The position numbers and the translations under genes were made by a program. From Candidatus Eisenbacteria bacterium (lineage in GTDB: Bacteria; Eisenbacteria; RBG-16-71-46; SZUA-252), in NCBI GenBank assembly GCA_005893275.1, contig VBOW01000014.1:1-64000 (forward strand): DNA of 64,000 nucleotides, written 5' to 3'. The notes beneath the pieces are model-generated. The model saw only the letters and a list, made by a program, of their open reading frames with translations. It was not told the origin of the DNA and did not search any database. Within the stretch, counting starts at the first letter, position 1. Each line of letters opens with the position of its first letter. Shown here piece by piece: positions 14,905 through 23,416 of the stretch.

Positions 14905-16104
14905 CTAGGGGATGACGCCCAGCTCGCGGCCGACGTCTGCCAGGATGGCGAGCGCGCGATCCAGATCCTCGTCGGAATGGGTCGCGGTCACGATCGTGCG
15001 TAGACGGGCCTTCCCTTTCGCCACGGTGGGATACCCGATACCCTGGGCGAAGACCCCGCGCTCGAAGAGGCGGTCGGAGAAGCGCATCGCCAGCTCCGCT
15101 TCCCCGACGAGGATCGGCGTGATCGGGGTCTCGCTCGATCCCGTGTCGAAGCGGAGGCGCCGCAGCCCCTCCTTGAAGCGCCTCGTATTCGACCAGAGCC
15201 GTTCGATCCGCTCCGGCTCCTGCTCGAGCACGTCGAACGCGGCGAGGCAAGCGGCCGCGGCGGCGGGTGGATGCGAGGTGCTGAAGAGAAACGGCCTCGC
15301 GCGGTGGTACAGATACTCGATCAGGCTCTTCGAGCCGCAGACGTAGCCGCCGAGCACGCCGATCGCCTTGGAGAGCGTGCCGACCTGGACGTCGACCTGT
15401 CCGTGGAGATCGTAGTGATCGACGGTGCCCCGGCCGGCGCGGCCCAGGACGCCGCTTGCGTGCGCGTCGTCGATCATCATGATCGCCCCGTGCGACCGCG
15501 CCAGCGCCGCGATTTGGGGCAACGGGGCGATGTCCCCGTCCATGCTGAAGACCCCGTCCGTGATGACGAGGCGTCGTTTCACGTCCTTGGTTTCGTCGAG
15601 CACCCTCGTGAGCCCGGAAACGTCCCGGTGGGGAAAGACCCGGATCTCCGCGCGCGAGAGCCGCGCCCCATCGATGATGCTCGCGTGGTTCAGCTCGTCC
15701 GAGATGATGAGGTCCCCTTTGCCGAGCAGCGAGGAGACCGTCCCCGCGTTCGCGGCGAACCCGCTCTGAAACACGACGGAGGCTTCGGTCTTCTTGAAGG
15801 CGGCGATCCGCCGCTCGAGCTCCATGTGGAGCTCCATCGTGCCCGCGATCGTGCGGACGGAGCCGGACCCCACGCCGAGCGAGCGGACCGCTTGGAGGGC
15901 CGCCTCCTTGAGCTTCGGGTGGGTCGTGAGGCCGAGATAGTTGTTCGAGGAGAGATTGATGACTTCGCGTCCGTCGAACCGCGCCCGGGGAAGCTGCTCG
16001 CCTTCGAGCTCGCGGAGCGTCCGGTAGAGGCCGTCGCGCTTCAGCTGGAGGATCGCGTCTTCCAGATACTGGAGCGGGCTCTCGGTAGCGGGTGAGGCGC
16101 TCAC
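14905..16104 (-). CDS. kbl: Glycine C-acetyltransferase (2-amino-3-ketobutyrate CoA ligase)
   Basis: A 399-residue PLP enzyme of the alpha-oxoamine synthase family. It cleaves 2-amino-3-ketobutyrate with CoA to glycine and acetyl-CoA, the second step of threonine degradation. Visible: NLSSNNYLGLTTHPKLKEAA, the Asp-Asp-Ala-His site MMIDDAHASGVLGRAGRG, and the PLP lysine at about residue 246 (GTLSKAIGVLGGY). The family length (about 398) is matched only with the GTG at 16104, whose GTGA overlaps the tdh stop; a much longer open frame upstream is inside tdh. The tdh context distinguishes it from BioF. Confidence 0.95.
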   Translation of the reverse strand: MSASPATESPLQYLEDAILQLKRDGLYRTLRELEGEQLPRARFDGREVINLSSNNYLGLTTHPKLKEAALQAVRSLGVGSGSVRTIAGTMELHMELERRIAAFKKTEASVVFQSGFAANAGTVSSLLGKGDLIISDELNHASIIDGARLSRAEIRVFPHRDVSGLTRVLDETKDVKRRLVITDGVFSMDGDIAPLPQIAALARSHGAIMMIDDAHASGVLGRAGRGTVDHYDLHGQVDVQVGTLSKAIGVLGGYVCGSKSLIEYLYHRARPFLFSTSHPPAAAAACLAAFDVLEQEPERIERLWSNTRRFKEGLRRLRFDTGSSETPITPILVGEAELAMRFSDRLFERGVFAQGIGYPTVAKGKARLRTIVTATHSDEDLDRALAILADVGRELGVIP

Positions 16105-17183
16105 GGGTGATCCCGCTTCAGGACGATCTTTCCCGCTTTCCCGGAACGCTGGAGGCCCACAGCTTCCTCGAAATCGGACCAGCCGAGCACGTGGGTGAGC
16201 ACAGGGCGCACGTCGAGCTTGCCGCTCAGAAGCAAAGCCTCCATGCGGTACCATGTTTCGAAAATGAGCCTGCCGTTGATTCCCTGCACCACGGCTCCGC
16301 GGAAGATCACTTCCTTGGCCACGTCGATCTCGAGCGGCTTGGACGGAATGCCGAGGAGCGAAACGCGGCCACCGTTCGCGAGCGCCTCGAAACCGTCCCG
16401 GAACGCGTCGGGATGTCCCGACATCTCGAGCATACCATCGACGCCCCGGCCCTGGGTCTTCTCGAGGATTCGCTTCACGATCGCATCGCGCTCGACGTTC
16501 AGGACCAGGTCCGCGCCCATCCGCTCCGCAAGCTCTAGCCTCAAGGGATTCTTGTCGACCGCCGCGACCCAGGACGCTCCCGACGCCTTGAGCACCCCGA
16601 CGGCGAAGCACCCGATCGGGCCGCAGCCGAAGACCGCGAACTGGAGACCGGCGACCGGGCCGGCGAGCGCGGTGTGCACCGCGTTTCCGAGCGGATCGTG
16701 GACCGCCGCGATCTCCTCGGGAATATCGGGGTGGAGCTTCCACACGTTCTGCTCGGGCAGGACGACGAAGTCGGCGAACGCGCCCTGTCGGTCGACCCCG
16801 AGGATCTCCACTTTCTCGCAGAGATGCCGCAGGCCGCGGCGGCAGGCATAGCAAAGGCCGCAATACACGTGGGTCTCCCCCGTCACCCGATTCCCCGGTT
16901 GGACGGAGCGGACGTCACCGCCGACCCAGTCCACGATCCCGGTGAACTCGTGCCCGAACACGAGCGGCGTCTTGATTCGGGAGGCGGCCCAGCGGTCCCA
17001 GTTCACGATGTGGAGATCCGTCCCGCAAATCGCGAACGCGGTCACGCGAATGCGGACATCCTTGGAGCCGCCTGCCGGCACCGGGGCCTGGACGCGCCAG
17101 AGTCCGGGCTCAGGCTTGGTTTTTTCGATGGCCCACATGCGGTCGACGGTCACTTGAGCCGGTGTGGCGGTCTCGAGGGTCAC
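16101..17183 (-). CDS. tdh: L-threonine 3-dehydrogenase (zinc type)
   Basis: A 360-residue zinc medium-chain dehydrogenase that oxidises L-threonine to 2-amino-3-ketobutyrate with NAD+. Catalytic zinc ligands are Cys53 (CGTDLHI) with His78-Glu79 (GHEF); structural zinc cysteines are at 108, 111, 114 and 122 (CGLCYACRRGLRHLC). The Rossmann motif is VFGCGPIGCFAVG. The tract INGRLIFETWYRMEALL is characteristic of TDH. The GTG start is supported by AGGAG seven bases upstream. A promoter lies at 17226-17253. It feeds kbl, coupled by a 4-base overlap. Confidence 0.93.
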   Translation of the reverse strand: MTLETATPAQVTVDRMWAIEKTKPEPGLWRVQAPVPAGGSKDVRIRVTAFAICGTDLHIVNWDRWAASRIKTPLVFGHEFTGIVDWVGGDVRSVQPGNRVTGETHVYCGLCYACRRGLRHLCEKVEILGVDRQGAFADFVVLPEQNVWKLHPDIPEEIAAVHDPLGNAVHTALAGPVAGLQFAVFGCGPIGCFAVGVLKASGASWVAAVDKNPLRLELAERMGADLVLNVERDAIVKRILEKTQGRGVDGMLEMSGHPDAFRDGFEALANGGRVSLLGIPSKPLEIDVAKEVIFRGAVVQGINGRLIFETWYRMEALLLSGKLDVRPVLTHVLGWSDFEEAVGLQRSGKAGKIVLKRDHP

Positions 17184-17225
17184 AGGGTCGCTCCTCTCCG
17201 TGAGCGCAAGGTCCAGAGTCGATGG

Positions 17226-17253
17226 ATTATGGGAGAGGAGTCCCCGGAATCAA
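17226..17253 (-). promoter_or_regulatory. Predicted sigma70-type promoter of tdh-kbl-waaF
   Basis: TTGATT (-35, 17248-17253), 16-bp spacer, CATAAT (-10, 17226-17231, five of six). Located in the 99-bp gap before tdh, giving a leader of about 36 bases that contains the tdh ribosome site. Confidence 0.6.
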
Positions 17254-17268
17254 GCCCTTTCCCCTCCG

Positions 17269-17283
17269 GCGCGGCGGCCGCGC
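17269..17283 (-). terminator. GC hairpin at the end of the large envelope cluster
   Basis: Arms GCGCGG/CCGCGC with a three-base loop begin at the stop codon of the hydroxyacid dehydrogenase. No T-run follows, so it is a weak terminator candidate. It marks the boundary between the 24.5-kb cluster and the tdh promoter. Confidence 0.35.
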
Positions 17284-18209
17284 TAATACCCTCGCGCGCG
17301 GTCCACGCGATTTTGGAGCGGCTCCCCGGCGCGGAATCGCAGCCAGTTCTCCGCGAAGTCTCGCGCCAGGGACGGAATCACGCTCGCGCCCGCGACGTGC
17401 GGGGTGATCCAGACATTCTCCCTGCCTCGGAGCGGATGATCCCCGGGCAGAGGCTCCTCGCGGAAGACATCCAGAATCGCCGCCCGCGGCTTTCCACGGC
17501 CGAGCGCGCGAACCAGCGCCTGCTCCTCCACCGTGCCGCCGCGCGACACGTTGATGAACGTGGAGCCGGCCTTCATCGACGCGAAGCGCTCCGCATTCCA
17601 GAACGACTCGGTCTCGGGAGTGAGCGGAAGGAGATTCACGACGACGTCGGCCCACCCGAGAAGCTCGGCGAGATCCCGGCCTTGGGAATCGTGCGATCGC
17701 CGGTCCTCCCCTCCTCCGCCGCGCCGCACGCCGGCGACGTGCATCTGGAACGCGCGCGCCGTGGCGGCGATCTCGAGACCGATCGCGCCCATGCCGACGA
17801 CGAGAAGATTCTTCCCCGCGATCGAGTCCGGGGTCCAGCGCTTCCAGGACCGGTCCGCCATCTGCCGCAGGGCTTCGTCGACCCCGAGCGTCTGGGCGAG
17901 CAGGTAGCCGAAAACGTGCTGCGCCATCCTCTGCGGAAAATCCCCGACCGTCCGCGTGAGGATCACCTCCGTCCCCCACTCCGGGCGGAGAAACCAGTTC
18001 TCCACGCCGGCCCATCCGCTCTGGATCCAGCGAAGCCTGGGGAGGCTGAGCGGAGATTCGGGAGGGGCGCCGGCGCAAAACCAAACGGTCGCCTCCTCGA
18101 AGCCGCGGGCGTCGAGCCTGTACCACGGCAGCTGCTCACCGGTTTCCTCCTCGACCGCGCGCGCGAGCCCTTCCGGGTCGGAGCTCGTGATGAGGACGCG
18201 CTCGCTCAC
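17283..18209 (-). CDS. D-isomer-specific 2-hydroxyacid dehydrogenase (GhrA/GhrB-like)
   Basis: A 308-residue NAD(P)-dependent 2-hydroxyacid dehydrogenase. It has the cofactor loop VVGMGAIGLEIAATARAF, the catalytic Arg (NVSRGGTVEEQALVRAL), the Glu (LDVFREEPLPGDHPL) and His (WITPHVAG). Substrate-side N-terminal sequence is short, like glyoxylate/hydroxypyruvate reductases. The start is GTG at 18209, whose GTGA overlaps the stop of the preceding heptosyltransferase; the longer frame to 18689 lies inside that gene. It is the last gene of the large envelope cluster, and its metabolic link to LPS is not evident. Confidence 0.88.
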   Translation of the reverse strand: MSERVLITSSDPEGLARAVEEETGEQLPWYRLDARGFEEATVWFCAGAPPESPLSLPRLRWIQSGWAGVENWFLRPEWGTEVILTRTVGDFPQRMAQHVFGYLLAQTLGVDEALRQMADRSWKRWTPDSIAGKNLLVVGMGAIGLEIAATARAFQMHVAGVRRGGGGEDRRSHDSQGRDLAELLGWADVVVNLLPLTPETESFWNAERFASMKAGSTFINVSRGGTVEEQALVRALGRGKPRAAILDVFREEPLPGDHPLRGRENVWITPHVAGASVIPSLARDFAENWLRFRAGEPLQNRVDRARGY

Positions 18210-19288
18210 GCGCGCGACACCGCGGCGGCGCTCGCGGCGCCCGCCCCGTCGAGGGCCCGGGCGAGGGCCCGGAACGTCAGATCCGGATCGAGCCGCTTCA
18301 TGCACGCGTGGTGCCCGAGCGGGCAGCGCGAGCGTCCGTGCACGCCGCAGGGACGGCACCCGACCTCGATCTCCGCGACCTCGTCGAGCGGGCCCTGGCG
18401 CGCAAATCCGAACTGGGGCACGGTCCCCCCGAACACGCCGACGGCGGGGATGCCGAGCGCGGGCCCCAGGTGGAGCACCGCGGAGTCGTTGGACACGACG
18501 GCCCGGGCGTGCGCGGCAAGGGCGGCGAGCTCGCGAAAGGGCAGCGCGAGAAGCGCCCCTTCCCGCCCGGGCAGAAGGGGCATGAGCTCGGCCGCGGCCC
18601 GCTCCCCGGGCGCCACCGCATAGAGCGACTCGAGCCCGCGCTCCCGCTCGATCCGATCCGCGAGGGCCACGAAGTGTCTCGCGGGCCACCGCTTGGTTTC
18701 CCAGCGCGCTCCGGCCCCCAGCAGGATGAATCCCCTCGCAAGCGCGCCCCGTCCCGCCCTCTCCGCCCCGCGCTCAAGCTCCACGTCGGAGAGAGCGCGG
18801 CGGAGCCAGGCCTCCGATCCGCCCGCCGGGTCGAGGCCGCAGAGCCGGCGGTACGTTCGAAGCAGCGGCGGCACGGGGGCTGGCTTGAGCCAGCGCGCGT
18901 ATACCATGAGCCGCCGTCTCAGCGCGTACTTCGGAGGCAGCCGGTGCTTCGCGTCCGAGAAGGCCGTCCGGACCCGGAACGAGCGCCAGTTTCGGTGGAG
19001 GTCCAAGATCTCCTCGACTCCGTCCCGGCGCATGGCATAGATCAGGTCGCGGAGCGACCCCGAGATGCACGACGGCGTGGGCGCATACCCGCCGTGGCGT
19101 TCTCGGACCGCGTACACGCGATCCACGTGGGGATGCCCGCGGAGGAGATTCGCGTACCGCTCCTTGGTCACGAAGAGCACGCGCCGGCCGGAATCCTCCT
19201 CTTTCAGGTACCCGGGAACGTGTGCGGCGAGAAGCACGTCGCCCAGCGAGGAGAACCGGACGACCGCCGCCGCGCGGCGGTGGAGCAC
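18206..19288 (-). CDS. Glycosyltransferase family 9 (heptosyltransferase-like)
   Basis: A 360-residue GT9 protein. It opens VVRFSSLGDVLLAAHVPGYL (heptosyltransferase I/II N-terminal loop), contains FILLGAGARWETKRWPARHFVALADRI for the ADP-heptose site and VVSNDSAVLHLGPALGIPAVGVFGGTVP. It ends in a cysteine-rich tail (CRPCGVHGRSRCPLGHHACM) seen in many GT9 enzymes. It probably adds a core heptose or related sugar to Kdo-lipid A. GTG start one base after the msbA stop. It resembles WaaC/WaaF-type enzymes equally, so I give no symbol. Confidence 0.88.
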   Translation of the reverse strand: MLHRRAAAVVRFSSLGDVLLAAHVPGYLKEEDSGRRVLFVTKERYANLLRGHPHVDRVYAVRERHGGYAPTPSCISGSLRDLIYAMRRDGVEEILDLHRNWRSFRVRTAFSDAKHRLPPKYALRRRLMVYARWLKPAPVPPLLRTYRRLCGLDPAGGSEAWLRRALSDVELERGAERAGRGALARGFILLGAGARWETKRWPARHFVALADRIERERGLESLYAVAPGERAAAELMPLLPGREGALLALPFRELAALAAHARAVVSNDSAVLHLGPALGIPAVGVFGGTVPQFGFARQGPLDEVAEIEVGCRPCGVHGRSRCPLGHHACMKRLDPDLTFRALARALDGAGAASAAAVSRA

Positions 19289-19289
19289 G

Positions 19290-21323
19290 TTAGCCGGCCT
19301 GGTCCGCGGCGAGCGCGTCCGGGAGGGAAGCGAGGGCGCCGCGGGGGTCGCTCTCCGCCAGCCGGAACTGCAGACGGTGGAGCTTCTGATAGAGCCCGGG
19401 GCGTTTCACCAGCTCCGCATGGGTTCCGGTCTCCACGATCCGTCCCTGGTCCAGGACGAGGATTCGATCGGCGCGCTGGATCGTGGAGAGGCGGTGCGCG
19501 ATGACGAACACGGTGCGGCCCCGGAAGAGCACCTCGAGCGCCTCCTGGACCAGAAGCTCCGACTCGGAATCGAGATTCGAGGTCGCTTCGTCGAGAAGGA
19601 GGAGCGCGGGGTCCTTGAAGATGGCCCGCGCGATCGCGATCCGTTGCCGCTCCCCTCCCGAGAGGCGCAGCCCGCGATCGCCGACTTTCGTATCGTACCC
19701 CGCCGACATCTCGCGGATGAAGCGGTCGGCGTTCGCGGCGAGCGCGGCGCGGCGGATCGCCTCCCCATCGGCCTCCACCACGCCGTAGGCGATGTTGCGC
19801 GCCACGGTGTCGTTGAACAGCAAGGGATCCTGCGTCACGATCCCCATCATCCGCCGGAGCGATCCCACGTCGTAGTCGGTCAAGTCGTGGCCGTCGAGGA
19901 GGATTCGGCCTTCGGTTGGATCGTAGAAACGCGCGACGAGGTCCACGAGCGTCGATTTGCCCGAGCCGCTCGGCCCGACGAGCGCGACGACCTCCCCCGA
20001 CTCGACCGAGAACGAGACGTCGCGCAGGACCGCGGGGCCGTTCCCGTAGCGAAAGCCCACGCGGTCGAATTCGATCCCGCTCCGGATCGTCGAAACGGCG
20101 CGGGCGGCCGGGCGACTCACGATGGCCGGCTGGGTGTCGAGAATCCGGAAAATTCGAACCGCGGCCGCGAGCCCTTCCTGGAGGGTGGCGTTCACATTGC
20201 TCAGTGATTTGAGCGGGCTCATCAGCTGGAGCATCGCGAAGAGGAAAATGAAGAACTGCTGCGGTTCGAGCGCACGCTGGAGCAGAATCTCATGGCCCCC
20301 GTACCAGAGAACGCCCGTCGCGGCGACGACCCCCAGGTACTCCGAAATCGGCCCCGCCATCGCTCCGAGCCTGCGCTGCTTGACGAACGCCCGGAAGTAG
20401 TCGCGCGCGGCGTCGGCGAACCGGCGTTTCTCGAACTCCTCCATCGAGAACGCCTTGACCACCCGGATCCCGCTCAACGTCTCGGCCAGGATCGAGTTCA
20501 GGTCGGCCATCCGCTCCTGCGTGATCGTGCTCCTCTTCCGAAGCTTCTTCCCGAGCCAAACGATGAGGGACAAGGACGGCGGTATCACGATGAGCGAGAG
20601 CAGGGCAAGCCGCCACGATGTCCAGAAGATCCAGAACATGCAGACGACGAGCAGAAGCGCGCTCTTGATCAGGTTGCTGAATCCGGCGGCGAGCGCCCCG
20701 CGCACCAGCGCGATGTCGTTCGTAAGGCGTGAGAGGAGACCCCCGGTGCGCCGCGTGTGGAAGAAGGAGAGCGACAGATCGTGGAGGTGCGCATAGAGCT
20801 GGTTTCGAAGGTCGCGCACCACCGCTTGCTCGACCCAGACGGTGAGCACGCTTTGCAAGTAATCGAACAGATTCTTCAAGAAGAACACGACCAGAAGCGC
20901 CAAGCAGATTCGCGTCAGGGAGCGGAGCGGATTTCCGGTGAGGAAGAAATGCTCGAACCAGGTTCGAAGCGACTGCTTCCACTCCGTGACGCGCGAGGCG
21001 AGGGCGCTCCATGCGCCGGGAACGCCTCCCGCGGGCGAGAGGCCCGGGGCCTTGCGGCCTGCCGGCGCCCGATCCGGTTCCACGGGCCCCAGGGCCCCGA
21101 GGATCGCCGCCGTTGCGTCCCCCCCGGCCGGCGTCCCGGCCCGGGCGCTCGCGGAAGCGGCGGGATGCGGCGTAAACAGAATCTTCACGAACGGGGAGAT
21201 CATGCCGATCGTGACGCCGCTCGAGAGCGCGAAGCCGGCCATCAGGAACGCGGTCAGGATCAGCCTGCCGCGATACGGTTTCAGGTACCGGAGAAGGCGG
21301 AGCGAGGTGCTCTCGGAATTCAT
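19290..21323 (-). CDS. msbA: MsbA-type lipid A/phospholipid flippase ABC transporter
   Basis: A 677-residue half-transporter with six membrane helices followed by an ATPase domain: Walker A GPSGSGKST, signature RLSGGERQRIAIARAI, Walker B ALLLLDEATSNLDSE, H-loop IAHRLSTI. It is longer than MsbA (about 580). About 75 extra residues rich in Ala, Pro and Gly (about 51-125) lie between helices 1 and 2, on the periplasmic side. Setting among lpxK, waaA and heptosyltransferase genes supports lipid A export. It follows the Minf_1886-type gene by 27 bp. Confidence 0.9.
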   Translation of the reverse strand: MNSESTSLRLLRYLKPYRGRLILTAFLMAGFALSSGVTIGMISPFVKILFTPHPAASASARAGTPAGGDATAAILGALGPVEPDRAPAGRKAPGLSPAGGVPGAWSALASRVTEWKQSLRTWFEHFFLTGNPLRSLTRICLALLVVFFLKNLFDYLQSVLTVWVEQAVVRDLRNQLYAHLHDLSLSFFHTRRTGGLLSRLTNDIALVRGALAAGFSNLIKSALLLVVCMFWIFWTSWRLALLSLIVIPPSLSLIVWLGKKLRKRSTITQERMADLNSILAETLSGIRVVKAFSMEEFEKRRFADAARDYFRAFVKQRRLGAMAGPISEYLGVVAATGVLWYGGHEILLQRALEPQQFFIFLFAMLQLMSPLKSLSNVNATLQEGLAAAVRIFRILDTQPAIVSRPAARAVSTIRSGIEFDRVGFRYGNGPAVLRDVSFSVESGEVVALVGPSGSGKSTLVDLVARFYDPTEGRILLDGHDLTDYDVGSLRRMMGIVTQDPLLFNDTVARNIAYGVVEADGEAIRRAALAANADRFIREMSAGYDTKVGDRGLRLSGGERQRIAIARAIFKDPALLLLDEATSNLDSESELLVQEALEVLFRGRTVFVIAHRLSTIQRADRILVLDQGRIVETGTHAELVKRPGLYQKLHRLQFRLAESDPRGALASLPDALAADQAG

Positions 21324-21350
21324 CGGCGGGTCGGAGAGGGCGCGCGCATG

Positions 21351-21752
21351 CTACGCGGCGGGATCGGTCGGATCCGACGCGATCCGATCCAGCCAGTCGA
21401 AGTTGCGCACGAACGCTTCGTTGAAGTCGTACCCGCGGGCGAAGTCGCTCAGCTTGTCCTGCTCGGTCTTGCCGAGGAGACCCTCATCCACGAGCTGGAA
21501 GACAATCGCGCCGAAATCCTCGGTCCGGATGATGCCCCATTGCTCGAACACCGTCTTCGCCAGCGGACCGAACCGCGTGAGCGCGAGGCGGCGGATTCCC
21601 TCCAGGAGCTCCTCTCCGGAGACGTGGCGGATCTCACCCAAGCTCTGGACCGTGAAATGCACCGCGTCGAGTGTAAACCGGTACGCATTCGCTCGGTAGC
21701 GCCCGTGCTTGTGCTCCAGATCCAGAAGAGCGTTCTCGAGATCGGCCGCCAT
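21351..21752 (-). CDS. Minf_1886-family protein of unknown function
   Basis: A 133-residue protein with the family pattern RYRANAYRFTLDAVHFTVQSLG, HVSGEELLEGIRRLALTRFGPLAKTVFEQWGI, TEDFGAIVFQLVDEGLLGKTEQDK. The family is found in Planctomycetota, Verrucomicrobiota and other high-GC environmental bacteria; its function is not known to me. No membrane segment or catalytic motif is visible. The ATG at 21752 lies one base after the nadB stop; a longer frame to 21893 is inside nadB. The position between nadB and msbA is otherwise uninformative. Confidence 0.82.
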   Translation of the reverse strand: MAADLENALLDLEHKHGRYRANAYRFTLDAVHFTVQSLGEIRHVSGEELLEGIRRLALTRFGPLAKTVFEQWGIIRTEDFGAIVFQLVDEGLLGKTEQDKLSDFARGYDFNEAFVRNFDWLDRIASDPTDPAA

Positions 21753-21753
21753 A

Positions 21754-23388
21754 TCAACGCACGTCCCGACGGGTGAGCATGGTGTCGCTTCGAAATCGGT
21801 CGAGGGGCCTGTGGTGGTCGACATTGTAATGCAGCCCCCGGCTTTCCTTGCGCCTGAGCGCGCAGGCCACCATGAGGTCCGCGACGAGTCCAATGTTCCG
21901 AAGCTCGACCAGGTCGCTGTCGAGCCGGTAGCGCCAGTAGTCCCGCTCGATCTGGTCGCGCAGGACGTCGACCATCGCGGCCGCGCGCCTCAACCGTTCG
22001 TCGCTCCGGACGATGCCCATATAGTCCCACAGCACCCGCCGGAGCGCATCCCAATTATGGTCGAAGATCACCTGCTCTTTCGGCGCGATGGCGCCGTTCA
22101 TCCGCCACGCCGGGAGCCTGGGAAGGCCGGCTCGCTTCTCGTCCAGGAGCTGTGCCAAGACGGCCCGCCCCGCACGCCGCGCGAACACGAGCGCTTCGAG
22201 CAGCGAGTTCGAGGCGAGCCGGTTCGCCCCGTGAACGCCGGTGCACGCGACCTCGCCGCACGCGTACAGGGCCGGGATCGCCGTGCGCCCGTCCAGATCG
22301 GTCACGACGCCGCCGCAGATGTAGTGCGCGGCCGGAACGACGGGGATCGGTTCGTGGAACAGGTCGTAGCCGAACCCGCGCACCCGGCTCGTGATGTGCG
22401 GAAACCGTTTCTCCAAGAGCCTCTTCCCCAAACGCGCCATATCGAGCAGGACGAACTTGTCGCCGCGGCGTTTCATCTCGGCATCGATCGCCCGCGCGAC
22501 GATGTCGCGCGGCGCCAGGTCCCGGAGTCGATGATATCGATGCATGAAGGGTTTTCCGTCCGTGGTGAGAAGCCGCGCTCCTTCTCCGCGGACCGCTTCG
22601 GAGATCAGGAACGATTTGGCCTCGGGGTGGAAGAGACACGTGGGATGAAACTGGATGAACTCGAGGTTCGCCACCGGAGCGCCGGCGCGGAATGCCGCCG
22701 CCAGCCCGTCCCCCGTCGCGATGTCGGGATTCGTGGTGTAGAGGTACGCTTTGCCGGCGCCTCCGGTCGCGAGCACCGTGGCGCGGGCCGCGCACGCGCG
22801 GATTTTCCCGGTGGCGCGATGAAGCACGTAGGCGCCCCAGACCCGGTCGCGCGCGGCGGGGATCTTCCTTCCGGCCAGGTGCTTCGACTCGAGGATCAGG
22901 TCGACCATGATCTGATTCTCGAGAATCGAAATCTTGGGGTGGCGTTCCGCGAGGCGGAGGAGCGTCGTTTCGATCGCCCGCCCGGTGCGATCCTTGGCGT
23001 GGACGATGCGGCGCCGCGAGTGCCCGCCCTCCCGCCCCAGGGCGAGCGTGCCCGGGGCCTTCGGATCGCGATCGAACCGGACGCCGAGCGAGACAAGGTG
23101 CGCGATCTCCCCGGAGCCCTCCTCGACCAGCACGCGGACCGATTCCGGGTCGCAGAGCCCGGCCCCGCACACGAGCGTGTCCCGCTCGTGGAGGTCGAGC
23201 CGATCGTCCTCTCCGAGCACCGCCGCGATGCCGCCCTGCGCGTAGTTCGTGTTGGACTCGTGCCCCTCGCGCTTCGTGACGATGAGCACGCGCGCGAACC
23301 GCGCCGCATGGAGCGCGACGGAGAGCCCCGCGATCCCGCTCCCCACCACCAGCACATCGCTTTCCAGCTCGTTGGACGATCGCTTCAT
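21754..23388 (-). CDS. nadB: L-aspartate oxidase
   Basis: A 544-residue FAD enzyme that oxidises L-aspartate to iminoaspartate for NAD+ synthesis. It has FAD motifs VLVVGSGIAGLSVALHAA (residue 13 on) and YACGEVACTGVHGANRLASNSLLEALVF, the substrate-site HSRRRIVHAKDRTG, FIQFHPTCL, and a C-terminal three-helix domain (RRAAAMVDVLRDQIE). It differs from succinate dehydrogenase SdhA by the NadB-type HGANRLASNSL and by lacking SDH partners. ATG start. NadA and NadC are not nearby. It lies 28 bp after lpxK inside the envelope cluster. Confidence 0.95.
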   Translation of the reverse strand: MKRSSNELESDVLVVGSGIAGLSVALHAARFARVLIVTKREGHESNTNYAQGGIAAVLGEDDRLDLHERDTLVCGAGLCDPESVRVLVEEGSGEIAHLVSLGVRFDRDPKAPGTLALGREGGHSRRRIVHAKDRTGRAIETTLLRLAERHPKISILENQIMVDLILESKHLAGRKIPAARDRVWGAYVLHRATGKIRACAARATVLATGGAGKAYLYTTNPDIATGDGLAAAFRAGAPVANLEFIQFHPTCLFHPEAKSFLISEAVRGEGARLLTTDGKPFMHRYHRLRDLAPRDIVARAIDAEMKRRGDKFVLLDMARLGKRLLEKRFPHITSRVRGFGYDLFHEPIPVVPAAHYICGGVVTDLDGRTAIPALYACGEVACTGVHGANRLASNSLLEALVFARRAGRAVLAQLLDEKRAGLPRLPAWRMNGAIAPKEQVIFDHNWDALRRVLWDYMGIVRSDERLRRAAAMVDVLRDQIERDYWRYRLDSDLVELRNIGLVADLMVACALRRKESRGLHYNVDHHRPLDRFRSDTMLTRRDVR

Positions 23389-23416
23389 GGCTCCCTCGCT
23401 CGGGGAACCATTCAGC

